A stretch of 64,000 nucleotides of DNA from Pseudoalteromonas rubra (GCF_005887115.1 NZ_PNCJ01000014.1:62001-126000), one strand, 5' to 3'; shown: positions 28,521-38,322, counted from the stretch's first letter. A program made the numbers and translations. Notes: generated from the sequence alone by a model not told the origin.

Positions 28521-30383
28521 ATGGCATTATTGCAAATTGCTGAGCCGGGGCAGAGCGCGGCACCTCATGAACATAAACTGGCCATTGGGATAGACTTGGG
28601 CACCACCAATTCGTTGGTTGCTACGGTCCAAAGTGGCGAAACCAAAACCCTGACCGACATCAATGGCGAGGCGATGTTGCCTTCTGTGGTCCGTTATCAT
28701 GACGAACAGGTAAGCGTTGGTAAGTTGGCGCAGCAAGAAGCGGCATTGGATCCGGAAAATACCCTGATCTCAGTAAAGCGCTTTTTGGGTAAAACGGCCG
28801 AAGAAATTGCCAGCAGCTATGGTCAGCTGCCTTACACCTTTGTTGAGCATCAGGGCAGCCTGGCTGTTCAGACTTGCGCAGGGCCAATCAGTCCGGTTCA
28901 GGCATCGGCTGAAATACTCAAATCACTCCATCAGCGTGCTGTTGAAAGTTTTGGGGGTGAGGATGTAATGGGTGCGGTGATCACTGTGCCTGCTTATTTT
29001 GATGATGCACAGCGTCAGAGCACTAAAGATGCCGCTGAAATTGCCGGTCTTAAAGTATTGCGCCTGTTGAATGAGCCAACCGCTGCGGCAGTCGCTTATG
29101 GTCTGGATTCAGGTCAGGAAGGCGTGATTGCCGTGTATGACTTAGGCGGTGGTACCTTTGATATTTCTATCCTGCGCCTGAATAAAGGCGTATTTGAAGT
29201 GCTGGCCACTGGCGGCGACTCAAGCCTGGGCGGTGACGACTTTGATGCACTATTGGTGAATACTTTTAAACAGCAAACCGGGTTAACCGACCTGACTGCC
29301 AAAGAGCTGCGCCTGTTCATCAACAAAGCCAAAGCGTGTAAAGAAGCGCTGACCAGCTATGAAACGGTGAACGTGAAGTTGCCTGTGCGCGAGCAGGAAT
29401 TCACCGTGACCATTACCCAAGCCCAGTTTGCTGAGCTGGCAGAGGAACTGGTTAAGAAAACACTGCGTTCGTGCCGCCGTGCGCTCAAAGATGCGGGCGT
29501 TGAAAAAGAACAAGTGTTGGAAGTGGTGATGGTGGGTGGTTCAACCCGCATGCCTGTGATCCGCAGCGCCGTCGAAACCTTCTTTGCTAAGCCCCCTTTG
29601 ACGTCGATTGACCCGGATCGGGTCGTTGCACTGGGCGCTGCTATTCAGGCAGATATTCTGGTCGGCAACAAGCCGGACTCAGATATGCTGTTGCTGGATG
29701 TTTTGCCATTGTCTTTGGGCCTGGAAACCATGGGCGGGTTGGTTGAGAAGATCATCCCACGTAATACCACAATTCCGGTTGCTCGTGCGCAGGAGTTCAC
29801 CACCTTTAAAGATGGTCAGACGGCCATGTCACTGCATGTGTTGCAGGGCGAGCGTGAGCTGGTTGATGACTGTCGCTCTTTGGCTAAGTTTAGCCTTAAA
29901 GGCATTCCGCCAATGGCGGCAGGGGCGGCACATATTCGCGTAACCTTTAAGGTGGACGCGGACGGTTTGCTGAGTGTGTCTGCAATGGAGAAATCCACTG
30001 AAGTACAGGCTGAAATTCAGGTTAAGCCGTCGTTTGGTCTGAGCGACGATCAGGTTGCACAGATGCTCAAAGATTCTATGAGTAATGCCAAAGAAGATAT
30101 GCAGGCACGTATGCTCAAAGAGCAGCAGGTTGAAGCGCTGCGTGTATTGGAAGCCCTGGAGGCCTCATTGGCGACCGACAGCGAGCTGCTTAATGAGCAA
30201 GAGTTGACGGCATTGCGCGATGCGATGGCCGCACTTGATAACGCACGACTAACGGCCACGGATCCACAAGCGATCAAAGCGGCAATCGAACAGGTTGATG
30301 AGGCAAGCAGTGAGTTTGCATCACGCCGTATGGATGTATCAATTAAACACGCACTGCAAGGTCAGTCGGTAGACGAGGTGTAA
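28521..30383 (+). CDS. hscA: Fe-S assembly Hsp70 chaperone HscA
   Basis: Specialised Hsp70 that binds the LPPVK motif of IscU and promotes cluster release. 620 residues. ATPase domain signatures: [56 protein letters not shown] and [17 protein letters not shown]; the linker [10 protein letters not shown] leads to the substrate-binding domain and C-terminal lid. The N-terminal extension before the first beta strand ([18 protein letters not shown]) is typical of HscA rather than DnaK. It ends 1 bp before the fdx start codon. Confidence 0.96.
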   Translation: MALLQIAEPGQSAAPHEHKLAIGIDLGTTNSLVATVQSGETKTLTDINGEAMLPSVVRYHDEQVSVGKLAQQEAALDPENTLISVKRFLGKTAEEIASSYGQLPYTFVEHQGSLAVQTCAGPISPVQASAEILKSLHQRAVESFGGEDVMGAVITVPAYFDDAQRQSTKDAAEIAGLKVLRLLNEPTAAAVAYGLDSGQEGVIAVYDLGGGTFDISILRLNKGVFEVLATGGDSSLGGDDFDALLVNTFKQQTGLTDLTAKELRLFINKAKACKEALTSYETVNVKLPVREQEFTVTITQAQFAELAEELVKKTLRSCRRALKDAGVEKEQVLEVVMVGGSTRMPVIRSAVETFFAKPPLTSIDPDRVVALGAAIQADILVGNKPDSDMLLLDVLPLSLGLETMGGLVEKIIPRNTTIPVARAQEFTTFKDGQTAMSLHVLQGERELVDDCRSLAKFSLKGIPPMAAGAAHIRVTFKVDADGLLSVSAMEKSTEVQAEIQVKPSFGLSDDQVAQMLKDSMSNAKEDMQARMLKEQQVEALRVLEALEASLATDSELLNEQELTALRDAMAALDNARLTATDPQAIKAAIEQVDEASSEFASRRMDVSIKHALQGQSVDEV

Positions 30384-30384
30384 T

Positions 30385-30723
30385 ATGCCACAGATTATCT
30401 TTTTACCCCATGAAGAACTTTGTCCGGAAGGCGCAGCCATTGAAGCAGAATCAGGCAAAACTGTACTGGATGTGGCGCTGAAAAATGGCATCAGCATTCC
30501 CCATGCCTGTGAAAAGTCCTGTGCCTGCACCACTTGTCACGTGGTGATCCGTGAAGGGTTTGACTCGCTTGAAGAAAGCGATGAGCTGGAAGATGACATG
30601 CTGGACAAGGCCTGGGGGCTGGAAGCAGAATCCCGGTTGGGTTGTCAGGCGGTGATTGCCGACGAAGACCTGGTTGTGGAAATCCCCAAATACAACCTCA
30701 ATATCGTCAACGAAGAACATTAA
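30385..30723 (+). CDS. fdx: [2Fe-2S] ferredoxin Fdx of the ISC system
   Basis: Adrenodoxin-type ferredoxin that supplies electrons for cluster assembly. 112 residues. The cluster ligands are in CEKSCACTTCHVVI and GCQAVI, with an acidic stretch (EESDELEDDMLDKAW) for IscS/partner binding. It is the last isc gene here: iscX, which follows fdx in E. coli, is not present before the downstream dehydrogenase. Confidence 0.96.
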   Translation: MPQIIFLPHEELCPEGAAIEAESGKTVLDVALKNGISIPHACEKSCACTTCHVVIREGFDSLEESDELEDDMLDKAWGLEAESRLGCQAVIADEDLVVEIPKYNLNIVNEEH

Positions 30724-30734
30724 TCTTTGTCTCT

Positions 30735-30759
30735 ACAGGGCCGCATTTAGCGGCCCTGT
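30735..30759 (+). terminator. Stem-loop terminator after the isc operon
   Basis: A 10-bp perfect stem ACAGGGCCGC / GCGGCCCTGT with a 5-nt loop ATTTA, 12 bp after fdx; only a short T-containing tail (TCAGTT), so termination may be partial. Confidence 0.65.
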
Positions 30760-30783
30760 TCAGTTATGGAAGGAGCGTTTGCA

Positions 30784-32220
30784 ATGACACTTATCACCGA
30801 ACAAAACCACTCCTGGGTGAATGGCAGCCCCTGGCAATCACAGCGGCAATTAACAGTGCATAACCCGGCCAACGATGTGCCCATCGCGACGGTTTCCATT
30901 GCCAATCACGAGGCGGCAGAACAGGCGCTCAGCGCAGCGCAGGCATGTTTTGATATCCTTAAACTGCATCCTGCCCAGCAGCGAGCCGAGGTGCTGATGC
31001 GCTGGTATCAGCTCATACTGGACAATGAAGCGGTACTGGCAGAGTTGATGACCAAAGAGCAGGGCAAACCGCTGCGTGAAGCGCTGGCTGAAGTCAAATA
31101 CGCAGCGGGGTTTGTTCAATGGTTTGCCGAGGAGGCACGGCGTGCTTATGGCGAAGTGATCCCATCGCACAGTCCCTCGCACCAGCTGACAACGATAAAG
31201 CAGCCCGTCGGTGTGGTGTTGGGGATCACGCCCTGGAACTTTCCACTGGCGATGATCACGCGCAAAGTGGCACCGGCTTATGCTGCGGGTTGCCCCTTTA
31301 TTCTTAAGCCGTCAGAAGAAACGCCTTTGAGCGCCATTGCTTTGGCCAAATTAGCGTTAGAAGCTGGGTTTGAAGATGCCGCTTTTCAGGTTCTGGTAAC
31401 GGATGATGCTGAGGCGCTGGTAGCCCCCTTACTGGCAAGCCCGGTGGTGCGTAAGCTGACTTTCACCGGCTCCACATCAGTGGGTAAAAAACTGCTGGCA
31501 CATAGTGCCGACACGGTAAAACGGACCTCAATGGAATTGGGCGGCAATGCCCCCTTCATTGTTTTTTCCAGTGCGGATGTCGAAGAGGCGGTGGCTGGCT
31601 TGATGGTGGCCAAGTTTCGAAATGGCGGGCAAACCTGTGTGGCCGCTAATCGGATTTTTGTCCATCAGGATGTCCTGGCGGCCTTCACCAATGCACTCAT
31701 TGAGGCGGTTGCCAAACTGGTGGTTGGCGACGGATTAGAGGCGGCTACAGATATCGGGCCGCTGATCAACGCCAAAGCCAAAGACAAAGCGCAGAAGTTG
31801 ATTGAGGATGCGCTTAGCAAAGGGGCTCAGCGGGTGTATGAGGGAGTTGCCGGAGTTGGCAACTTTATGGCGCCGACCATTTTGCTTGATGTGACCGAAA
31901 AGATGGACATTTATCGCCAGGAGATTTTTGCGCCGGTTGTCAGCATCATTGCGTTTAATGACGAACAAGACGTGATACGTCAGGCCAATGGGATCCATGA
32001 AGGACTTGCTGCTTATTTCTATTCTCAGGATGTGTCCCAGATCCACCGGGTGTCTATGGGGCTGGAATATGGCATGATTGGTATTAATGAAGGCGCTATT
32101 TCGAACCCGGTTGCGCCGTTTGGTGGTATGAAGCAATCTGGCCTGGGGCGTGAAGGAGCCAGGGAAGGGCTTCAGGAATTTCAGGAAACCAAGTACCTGT
32201 GTCAAAAGTTTCATGAATAA
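30784..32220 (+). CDS. NAD(P)-dependent aldehyde dehydrogenase, succinate-semialdehyde dehydrogenase type
   Basis: 478-residue ALDH most like GabD: it would oxidise succinate semialdehyde (GABA degradation) to succinate. Motifs: GVVLGITPWNFPLAMITRK (coenzyme), FTGSTSVGKKLLA, MELGGNAPFIVF (general-base Glu) and GGQTCVAANRIFV (catalytic Cys), with the C-terminal FGGMKQSGLGREG. AAGGAG near 30770 sets the ATG at 30784; six in-frame codons upstream are ignored. No GABA aminotransferase or permease is adjacent, so the physiological aldehyde is uncertain (glutarate or other semialdehydes possible). Confidence 0.85.
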   Translation: MTLITEQNHSWVNGSPWQSQRQLTVHNPANDVPIATVSIANHEAAEQALSAAQACFDILKLHPAQQRAEVLMRWYQLILDNEAVLAELMTKEQGKPLREALAEVKYAAGFVQWFAEEARRAYGEVIPSHSPSHQLTTIKQPVGVVLGITPWNFPLAMITRKVAPAYAAGCPFILKPSEETPLSAIALAKLALEAGFEDAAFQVLVTDDAEALVAPLLASPVVRKLTFTGSTSVGKKLLAHSADTVKRTSMELGGNAPFIVFSSADVEEAVAGLMVAKFRNGGQTCVAANRIFVHQDVLAAFTNALIEAVAKLVVGDGLEAATDIGPLINAKAKDKAQKLIEDALSKGAQRVYEGVAGVGNFMAPTILLDVTEKMDIYRQEIFAPVVSIIAFNDEQDVIRQANGIHEGLAAYFYSQDVSQIHRVSMGLEYGMIGINEGAISNPVAPFGGMKQSGLGREGAREGLQEFQETKYLCQKFHE

Positions 32221-32459
32221 TTGTTCCGCAAACTGGAACTTTTCTTTGCTTCCATTGTTCATAATGCGAGTAGAGTCGTGGCTTTATTCGCATGAGGAAA
32301 AAATTAAATTTAATAAATTCAGGTTATTACCTTCTTAATATTCTACTTCCCTTGTTACATTTAAGGTGTAACGGTTATCTCGCTTTTTACAACGACTTTT
32401 AATTTATGTCGAAGCTATGTACACTAGCCGTTTAAATTTTGATTGGCTGGAAATTGACT

Positions 32460-33344
32460 ATGTACACTGGGAGGGAACCGAGCCTGGTGATCCTGGCTGC
32501 GGGTCTGGGTACCCGGTTTGGTGGGAACAAGCAAATAGCACAACTGCCTGACTTTAACTGCACTATCATGGAGCTGAGCATTCAGGATGCATATGCAGCT
32601 GGAGTCCGTCACGTGGTGTTGGTCATTAACCACCTGGTTAGGCCCTTGATAGAAAAGCAAATTTTACCACGGCTTTCGGACGAACTGCAGGTTGAGCTGG
32701 TTGAACAAGCCATCATGGATGTGCCATCACGCTTTAACACTAAGGCACAGCTGCGTCAAAAGCCCTGGGGAACCGGACATGCACTGCTGTGTGCAAAACC
32801 GTATATACCAGGCGCAGCCATTGTGATAACAGCTGATGACTATTACGGCCCGGGTGCTTTTAGGCAACTGGTTTGCCACTTTGCAGAGCCAGAGCAAAGT
32901 GATATGGCAATTGTTGGCTATCCATTAGCACAAACTTTGTCACAGCAAGGTGGCGTAAATCGAGGAATATGCCAAACTCAGAAAGACTGTTTGGCAGAAG
33001 TCGTTGAATATCTGGATATTCAACAAATAGATGGTGGCTTGTCGGGTAATTCACCCGAGGGTAGCCGGGTTATATTACCTGGAAATGCGTTGGCCTCCAT
33101 GACTTGCTGGGGTGTAACGCAAACGTTGTTATCACAGCTTGAAGTAGAGTTTCATCGGTTTCTAGAAAATTATGACAGCGATGTCAAAAGCGAGTATTAT
33201 TTGCCTGACTGTATCCAAAGCTGTATTCAGCAGGGCCTGCTGCGAGTTCGAGTGCACCGCGCCTGTGATCGCTGGTTTGGTATCACTTACAAAGAAGAAT
33301 TAAAGAGAGTCTCAGGATTATTATATGAACTACGTCACGGATGA
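32460..33344 (+). CDS. Sugar-1-phosphate nucleotidyltransferase-like protein
   Basis: GT-A-fold NTP_transferase of 294 residues. The N-terminal nucleotide loop reads VILAAGLGTRFGGNKQ (near residues 9-24), with KPWGTGHALLCA and ITADDYYG (metal Asp) further on. It probably makes an NDP-sugar from a sugar 1-phosphate. It lies immediately upstream of a NahK-like anomeric kinase and a GH109 glycosidase, so a HexNAc-1-P uridylyltransferase role is the working inference. The ATG at 32460 with TGGA 8 bp upstream is preferred over a TTG 21 bp earlier. Confidence 0.75.
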   Translation: MYTGREPSLVILAAGLGTRFGGNKQIAQLPDFNCTIMELSIQDAYAAGVRHVVLVINHLVRPLIEKQILPRLSDELQVELVEQAIMDVPSRFNTKAQLRQKPWGTGHALLCAKPYIPGAAIVITADDYYGPGAFRQLVCHFAEPEQSDMAIVGYPLAQTLSQQGGVNRGICQTQKDCLAEVVEYLDIQQIDGGLSGNSPEGSRVILPGNALASMTCWGVTQTLLSQLEVEFHRFLENYDSDVKSEYYLPDCIQSCIQQGLLRVRVHRACDRWFGITYKEELKRVSGLLYELRHG

Positions 33345-33387
33345 GCCTATCACCTGTCACAGTATTGAGAGTGGCAATGAGGTTACA

Positions 33388-34461
33388 ATGAAAAATCGCG
33401 CAATTGCAGAAGTCTTGTCGCAGCAATTTGGTCTGCATGGAGACTCTGTTTCTCTTCGTCCTATCGGCAATGGACATATAAATACAACGATGTTGCTAAA
33501 AAATAAGCAGCGCGCTTTGGTTGTGCAAAAACTCAATACAGTTGTTTTTCCAGAGCCCGAGCAATTAGTAAAAAATGCGATAAAAATAGAGCAGCACCTG
33601 GAAAATAAAGCCAAAGATGGTGGCTATAATTTAGCAATCATTCGTCATGTAACGACAGTGAGTGGTGACTATCTGGTGGAAATTGAGGGCGAAGTCTGGC
33701 GGGCATTAGAGTTTATTGGTGGTAGTTACAGTGAGGATGTCGTCGACAGTGAGCTGAAAGCCGGTGTTGCCGCGAGTGCATTTGGCCAGTTTGCATCTGC
33801 CTTAGATGATTTTGATGCGACTCAGCTCTATCATGTGATCCCGGATTTTCACAATCTGGCAATGCGCATTGAGATGTTTGAAGACATTCTTAGCCGCGAT
33901 CCGCTGGGGCGTGCAGCCTTATGCCAGGAAGAAATCTCGTTCTGCCGTGCGCAATTTTCACTCGCACAAGAGGTGGCTGATGTAGAAGCGCAATTGCCAT
34001 TGAGAGCTTGTCATAACGATACCAAGATCAATAATATGCTGTTCTGTTCAGAGTCAAACAAAGCACGAGCCGTCATTGATCTCGACACCTGTATGCCGGG
34101 TTATTGGCTCTATGATTTCGGTGATATGGTTAGAACGTTTTGCTCTCCGGAAGCTGAAGATTCAACTAATCTGGCAAATGTTCGGGTGCGAGAAGAAATT
34201 TTTGCTGCACTGGTGAGAGGTTATAAAGGGCCTTTGTCAGCAAGCCTGACTGACACCGAAAAACGCAGCTTCATTCTTGGCGCGAAAGTTATGCCTTTTA
34301 TGATTGGTTTACGTTTTCTGACTGACTATCTGGATGGAGATAATTATTTCTCCACTAAACATTCTGAGCATAACCTGCAGCGTGCGAGAAACCAGTTTGC
34401 CTTGTATCAGGATATCGTCGCGAAGCAGGCTCAGCTGAGCCATATTATTGATGCTGCCTGA
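33388..34461 (+). CDS. Aminoglycoside phosphotransferase-fold sugar kinase, NahK (N-acetylhexosamine 1-kinase)-like
   Basis: Kinase of the APH/choline kinase fold, 357 residues, resembling N-acetylhexosamine 1-kinases, which phosphorylate GalNAc/GlcNAc at the anomeric carbon. Motifs: PIGNGHINTTMLL (nucleotide loop), ACHNDTKINNMLF (Brenner-type catalytic loop) and AVIDLDTCMPGYWLYDFGDMVR (metal-binding DxD). Two starts are plausible: ATG 33388 (GAGG, 5-bp spacing, matches the family N-terminus) and ATG 33325 (AGGA, 7-bp spacing, overlaps the upstream gene by 20 bp). The sugar specificity is inferred from neighbours. Confidence 0.75.
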   Translation: MKNRAIAEVLSQQFGLHGDSVSLRPIGNGHINTTMLLKNKQRALVVQKLNTVVFPEPEQLVKNAIKIEQHLENKAKDGGYNLAIIRHVTTVSGDYLVEIEGEVWRALEFIGGSYSEDVVDSELKAGVAASAFGQFASALDDFDATQLYHVIPDFHNLAMRIEMFEDILSRDPLGRAALCQEEISFCRAQFSLAQEVADVEAQLPLRACHNDTKINNMLFCSESNKARAVIDLDTCMPGYWLYDFGDMVRTFCSPEAEDSTNLANVRVREEIFAALVRGYKGPLSASLTDTEKRSFILGAKVMPFMIGLRFLTDYLDGDNYFSTKHSEHNLQRARNQFALYQDIVAKQAQLSHIIDAA

Positions 34462-34477
34462 GTGTTTGGAAGATAAG

Positions 34478-34503
34478 AAAGCGCCGTCAGGCGCTTTTTT
34501 TTT
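34478..34503 (+). terminator. Rho-independent terminator after the NahK-like kinase
   Basis: Stem AAAGCGCC / GGCGCTTT, loop GTCA, followed by nine T; 17 bp after the kinase stop. The GH109 gene therefore has its own promoter or depends on read-through. Confidence 0.9.
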
Positions 34504-34643
34504 CGTCTGAAATACCTCGAGTGCATTTGTGGACGTCTTAAACATCACTTTGTACCGATTAGTTATCTGTTTGTCGCAATGCTTTTGCAACCCTGTGTGC
34601 AATCCGTTAGCGTGCAGGGGAAGTATCTTCGAGGATAATAATA

Positions 34644-36020
34644 ATGACAAATTTAAACCGCCGGGATTTTCTTAAAGCTGCCGGGGTTGCAGCGGCCGCA
34701 GGCGTGGTCTCCGGGTGTGCGCAGAGCAAGACCGATCCATTGCAACATGTGCCAGAGCGCCAGGGTAAATCAGTCATTGGACTGATAGCGCCTAAAATGG
34801 ATGTGGTTCGTGTTGGTTTTATTGGCGTAGGTCAGCGGGGCTATGGTCACGTTAAACGTATGAGTCACATTGACGGGGCCGAGATTGTTGCCTTGTGTGA
34901 CACCCATGATGAAGTGTTACAGCGTTCAGCCAATTATCTCACTGAGCGCGGGGTGAAAGCGCCTGCGTTGTATCAGGGTTCTGAATTTGCGTACCGTGAA
35001 ATGCTTGCCCGGGATGATATTGACATCGTTATCATCTCAACCCCGTGGCGCTGGCATGCCCCCATGGCAGTGGATACCATGGAAAGTGGCAAACATGCCT
35101 TTGTTGAGGTGCCACTGGCTCTGACGGTTGAAGAAATGTGGCAACTGGTTGATACCGCCGAGCGGACCCAGAAAAACTGTATGATGATGGAAAACGTCAA
35201 CTATGGTCGCGACGAGTTGATGGTGCTGAATATGGTGCGACAGGGGCTGTTTGGTGAGCTGTTACACGGCGAAGCCGCCTATATCCACGAGCTGCGCTGG
35301 CAAATGAAAGAGCTGGAGCATAAAACCGGCTCCTGGCGCACTGAGTGGCACACTAAACGCAATGGTAATCTCTATCCCACTCATGGTCTGGGTCCGGTTT
35401 CTCAGTATATGAATATCAACCGGGGCGACCGGTTTGATTATCTGACGTCTATGAGCTCGCCGGCACTGGGCCGCGCTGCCTATGCTGCGCGTGAGTTTGC
35501 GCCGGACCATCAGCGCAACCAGTGGCAATATGTGGCCGGGGATATGAATACTACTTTGGTAAAAACGGTTAAAGGGCGTTCTATCATGATCCAGCATGAT
35601 ACGACGACGCCGCGTCCTTACTCCAGACATAACCTGATCCAGGGTACCAATGGCGTGTTTGCCGGATTCCCGAATCGTATTGCGCTGGAGCAGGGAGGCA
35701 CAAAGTCGTTTCATGAGTGGGATGAGGATATGAGTGCCTGGTATGCCAAGTATGATCACCCCTTGTGGCTGAAAATGGGGGCTGAGGCTGAACGTAATGG
35801 CGGTCATGGTGGTATGGACTTCCTGATGTTTTGGCGAATGATTTATTGTCTGCGCAACGGAGAGCCTTTGGATCAGGATGTTTATGATGGCGCGGCTTGG
35901 TCAGTGATCTCGCCCTTATCTGCATTATCGGTCGCTAATCGCAGCGAGTCTGTCACTATTCCGGACTTTACCCGCGGAGCGTGGGAAAGCGCAAAACCAT
36001 TGGGGATTGTTGGCGCATAG
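34644..36020 (+). CDS. GH109 alpha-N-acetylgalactosaminidase-like, Tat-exported lipoprotein
   Basis: NAD-dependent glycosidase of the Gfo/Idh/MocA fold, 458 residues. The N-terminus carries a twin-arginine signal [11 protein letters not shown] and a lipobox VSGC (Cys25 or so), so it is probably exported folded with bound NAD. The Rossmann motif [17 protein letters not shown] and GH109-type blocks [48 protein letters not shown] and [11 protein letters not shown] match the Elizabethkingia A-zyme family, which removes terminal alpha-GalNAc. Recognition is from motif memory; other GH109 specificities exist. GAGGA upstream supports ATG 34644. Confidence 0.82.
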   Translation: MTNLNRRDFLKAAGVAAAAGVVSGCAQSKTDPLQHVPERQGKSVIGLIAPKMDVVRVGFIGVGQRGYGHVKRMSHIDGAEIVALCDTHDEVLQRSANYLTERGVKAPALYQGSEFAYREMLARDDIDIVIISTPWRWHAPMAVDTMESGKHAFVEVPLALTVEEMWQLVDTAERTQKNCMMMENVNYGRDELMVLNMVRQGLFGELLHGEAAYIHELRWQMKELEHKTGSWRTEWHTKRNGNLYPTHGLGPVSQYMNINRGDRFDYLTSMSSPALGRAAYAAREFAPDHQRNQWQYVAGDMNTTLVKTVKGRSIMIQHDTTTPRPYSRHNLIQGTNGVFAGFPNRIALEQGGTKSFHEWDEDMSAWYAKYDHPLWLKMGAEAERNGGHGGMDFLMFWRMIYCLRNGEPLDQDVYDGAAWSVISPLSALSVANRSESVTIPDFTRGAWESAKPLGIVGA

Positions 36021-36105
36021 TTGCTAGCTAACACAGATCATCCATTTCGGGTGTGGTATCATTTCGGGGTTGATACCTGATAGATATTCACACTCGGAGG
36101 TAGGT

Positions 36106-36642
36106 TTGCGCGGATCATTTAAAATTCATGTCTTTTTATGTCTGATCTTATTGAGCACCATGCTGATTGAAGGGTGTGGTATGACGCCAAACGGTGCCCA
36201 ACAAACACATCATCACAGTAAGTTCCAACAGCAAATAAATAACTATATTGCGACCTATCAGGCGCGTCGGGACTTCGAACACTTCTTGTCTTTTTATGCC
36301 GATGATGTGCAGCTTGAAGATATGATCTATGGCTTTGCCGTCAAAGATAAGCAGGCGCTGGCAGAGTTTTTTAACTGGTCGGCAGGGAATGTACAAATTC
36401 TAGATGGCGAACAAACCTTTATGCTGGACGAAGTAATCATCAATGAGCAGCAAAGACGTGCCGTTATTCGTGGTACCTATGTTCGCTTTACGTTTGAAGG
36501 GCGGGAAATGGGACCCTGGCGTTTCACAACCGTGTTGCACTTTAACTCAGACAATAAGATTACTTATCAGCAGGATTGGATCAACTACCGGCCTCGTTCA
36601 TTAACAGACGGCGGTAGTAACTTAAACCATTTAAGCAATTAA
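36106..36642 (+). CDS. SnoaL/NTF2-like lipoprotein (TTG start)
   Basis: 178 residues. A lipoprotein signal (MRGSFKIHVFLCLILLSTML) ends in the lipobox IEGC. The mature part fits an NTF2-like cone fold: NNYIATYQARRDFEHFLSFYADDVQLEDM, then FTTVLHFNSDNKITYQQDWINY. The start is judged to be TTG 36106 because GGAGG at 36096-36100 is 5 bp upstream and this places the signal peptide first; a TTG 36 bp earlier would bury it. SnoaL-like proteins can be small isomerases or ligand binders; role here unknown. Confidence 0.75.
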   Translation: MRGSFKIHVFLCLILLSTMLIEGCGMTPNGAQQTHHHSKFQQQINNYIATYQARRDFEHFLSFYADDVQLEDMIYGFAVKDKQALAEFFNWSAGNVQILDGEQTFMLDEVIINEQQRRAVIRGTYVRFTFEGREMGPWRFTTVLHFNSDNKITYQQDWINYRPRSLTDGGSNLNHLSN

Positions 36643-36672
36643 TTCCTTTATAACTTTGGCGAGGACTCTGCT

Positions 36673-36927
36673 ATGCAACTCTCTGTTGAGATCAGCAAAT
36701 ACCCATTACATTCCGACTATATTCCGTTTATCAAAGATTTTATAGAGCGGCTGAATCAGCACCCCGAACTTAAAGTTGTGACAAATACCATGTCTACCCA
36801 AGTGTTTGGTGATTATGATGTGCTAATGACGGTGCTATCTGCGCAAATGAAGTGCTCATTTGAACAGTTTGGTAAAATTGTATTTGTTTGCAAATTTATC
36901 AGTGGCGACCTGTCGCCTCAGTCATGA
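36673..36927 (+). CDS. YkoF/MTH1187-like thiamine-binding protein
   Basis: 84-residue ferredoxin-like-fold protein of the thiamine-binding superfamily (PF01910/YkoF type). Family-like sequence: LSVEISKYPL at the start, MSTQVFGDYDVLM in the middle and VFVCKFISG at the end. In YkoF and relatives this fold binds thiamine or its pyrimidine moiety. It overlaps the next gene, a PnuC-family permease, by 4 bp (ATGA), which strengthens a vitamin-uptake role. GAGGA upstream gives a ribosome site. Confidence 0.75.
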   Translation: MQLSVEISKYPLHSDYIPFIKDFIERLNQHPELKVVTNTMSTQVFGDYDVLMTVLSAQMKCSFEQFGKIVFVCKFISGDLSPQS

Positions 36928-37547
36928 TGCAGTGGCTTACTGAAACTCTGGCAGGGTTTACCGCCATGTCAATGTGGGAGTACCTGGCAGTTATTTTATC
37001 CGCGGCATACTTGTTACTGGCAATTCGGGAAAACTCCTGGTGCTGGCCAGCGGCATTTGTCAGTACATTTATCTACACCGTGATGTATTGGAATGGTGCA
37101 TTACTGATGGAATCATTGCTGAACTTTTACTACATGTTTATGGCGGTGGTCGGTTGGTGGATGTGGCGCAGTGGTCGGCAGGATAAGTCACTGCCCATAG
37201 TATCCTGGTCCTTATTGCGCCATACAGTTATCATTCTGGGTACCTTCGTTGTGGCACTGGCGATAGGGTATGTAATGGACAATTATACCCATGCTGAACT
37301 GGCCTATCTGGATAGCCTGACGACCTGCTTTGCTGTGGTTACAACTTATCTTGTTGCCCGCAAGGTACTGGAGAACTGGTTATACTGGGTGGTGATCGAT
37401 GCCGCTTCTATGTATCTGTATTATCTCAAAGGCTATTATCCCACGCTGGTGCTGTTCGGCTTCTATACCGTGATGGTTTGTTGGGGCTATGTACGCTGGT
37501 ATGAGGTACATCAAAACAATGAAGGTAAGCCGCTTGCCGCTTTGTGA
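36924..37547 (+). CDS. PnuC-family vitamin permease, probably thiamine (PnuT)
   Basis: Integral membrane protein of 207 residues with about seven helices. PnuC family features: SMWEYLAVILSAAYLLLAI, ENSWCWPAAFVSTFIY, ESLLNFYYMFMAVVGWWMW and the C-terminal LYYLKGYYPTLVLFGFY. The family imports nicotinamide riboside (PnuC), thiamine (PnuT) or riboflavin (PnuX) by facilitated diffusion with intracellular phosphorylation. Thiamine is favoured here by the overlapping thiamine-binding-like gene upstream and the kinase downstream. ATG 36924 forms an ATGATG overlap. No TPP riboswitch was recognised upstream. Confidence 0.8.
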   Translation: MMQWLTETLAGFTAMSMWEYLAVILSAAYLLLAIRENSWCWPAAFVSTFIYTVMYWNGALLMESLLNFYYMFMAVVGWWMWRSGRQDKSLPIVSWSLLRHTVIILGTFVVALAIGYVMDNYTHAELAYLDSLTTCFAVVTTYLVARKVLENWLYWVVIDAASMYLYYLKGYYPTLVLFGFYTVMVCWGYVRWYEVHQNNEGKPLAAL

Positions 37548-38322
37548 TAACCAACTAAGAGGGTTGCTCAGGCAGGCTTTTGGGGATGCCTCATTTCGAG
37601 CTCTGAGACCACTCGATAAAGGGTTAAGCAATAAGAATTACTATCTGGAGCTAGGGCAGCAGGGCTTCCTGCTAAAGTGCTATTCAAATGCGCTGCCCGC
37701 AATGGCATTGGATGCGCAATCGCAGCTGGCAAAGGTTGGTGTGGCGCAATCTCCGGTTGTCTACGATGAGCACACCCGGCTGGCTTTATTTGAATTTGTC
37801 ACGCAGAGCGATGAAGTGATTGGTCTCAGCGAGCAGTTATTAAAGAGGCTGCACACATTACATCAGTTTTCATTCCCTAAAATTGGACATCTGGCATTGA
37901 GTCCCGCCCTGACAGAGGCGGGCCAAGTGCTCACACAGCCTTTATATGCTGCACAACTGCGTTCGCAGTTGGATCTGTTTGAGGCCGACACCTGCTTTTG
38001 CCACAATGATTTGGTCAGGGACAATATATTGGCGACAGCTCAGGGGCCGGTGTTTATCGATTTTGAATACGCGCAGTACAATGATCGGTATTTTGATCTG
38101 GCGGCTTTGTGTGCGTCATTTTCACTGACCGTGTACCAAGGTCATGCTATGTTGAGCCAGTACTATGCATTGTCGAACTCAGTTATGCCTGCTTATGCTC
38201 AGGATAAGTTAAAGTGCTATGTTCAGGTTTATCTGCTACTTAGCATAGCCTGGTATCAGCAGCGTGGGTTAGAACGGTATATAAAACCTTTATGGGTACA
38301 ACTAAAGGCGTGGCGGCCCTAG
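37519..38322 (+). CDS. Choline kinase/APH-fold kinase, probable thiamine kinase
   Basis: 267-residue kinase with ATP loop LDKGLSNKNYYLEL, catalytic CHNDLVRDNIL and metal FIDFEYAQYNDRYFDLA. It fits ThiK/ChoK-like enzymes. Trapping an imported vitamin by phosphorylation would complete the PnuC-type uptake system encoded upstream, so thiamine kinase is the favoured reading (inference). The ATG at 37519 overlaps the permease by 29 bp; ATG 37501 is an alternative start six codons earlier, and neither has a strong ribosome site, pointing to coupled translation. Confidence 0.75.
   Translation: MKVSRLPLCDNQLRGLLRQAFGDASFRALRPLDKGLSNKNYYLELGQQGFLLKCYSNALPAMALDAQSQLAKVGVAQSPVVYDEHTRLALFEFVTQSDEVIGLSEQLLKRLHTLHQFSFPKIGHLALSPALTEAGQVLTQPLYAAQLRSQLDLFEADTCFCHNDLVRDNILATAQGPVFIDFEYAQYNDRYFDLAALCASFSLTVYQGHAMLSQYYALSNSVMPAYAQDKLKCYVQVYLLLSIAWYQQRGLERYIKPLWVQLKAWRP

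Noticed and set aside
36021..36105. TPP riboswitch before the thiamine-like genes
   Set aside because: The short leader lacks the conserved CUGAGA and ACCUGA(U/C)..GG cores in the right order.
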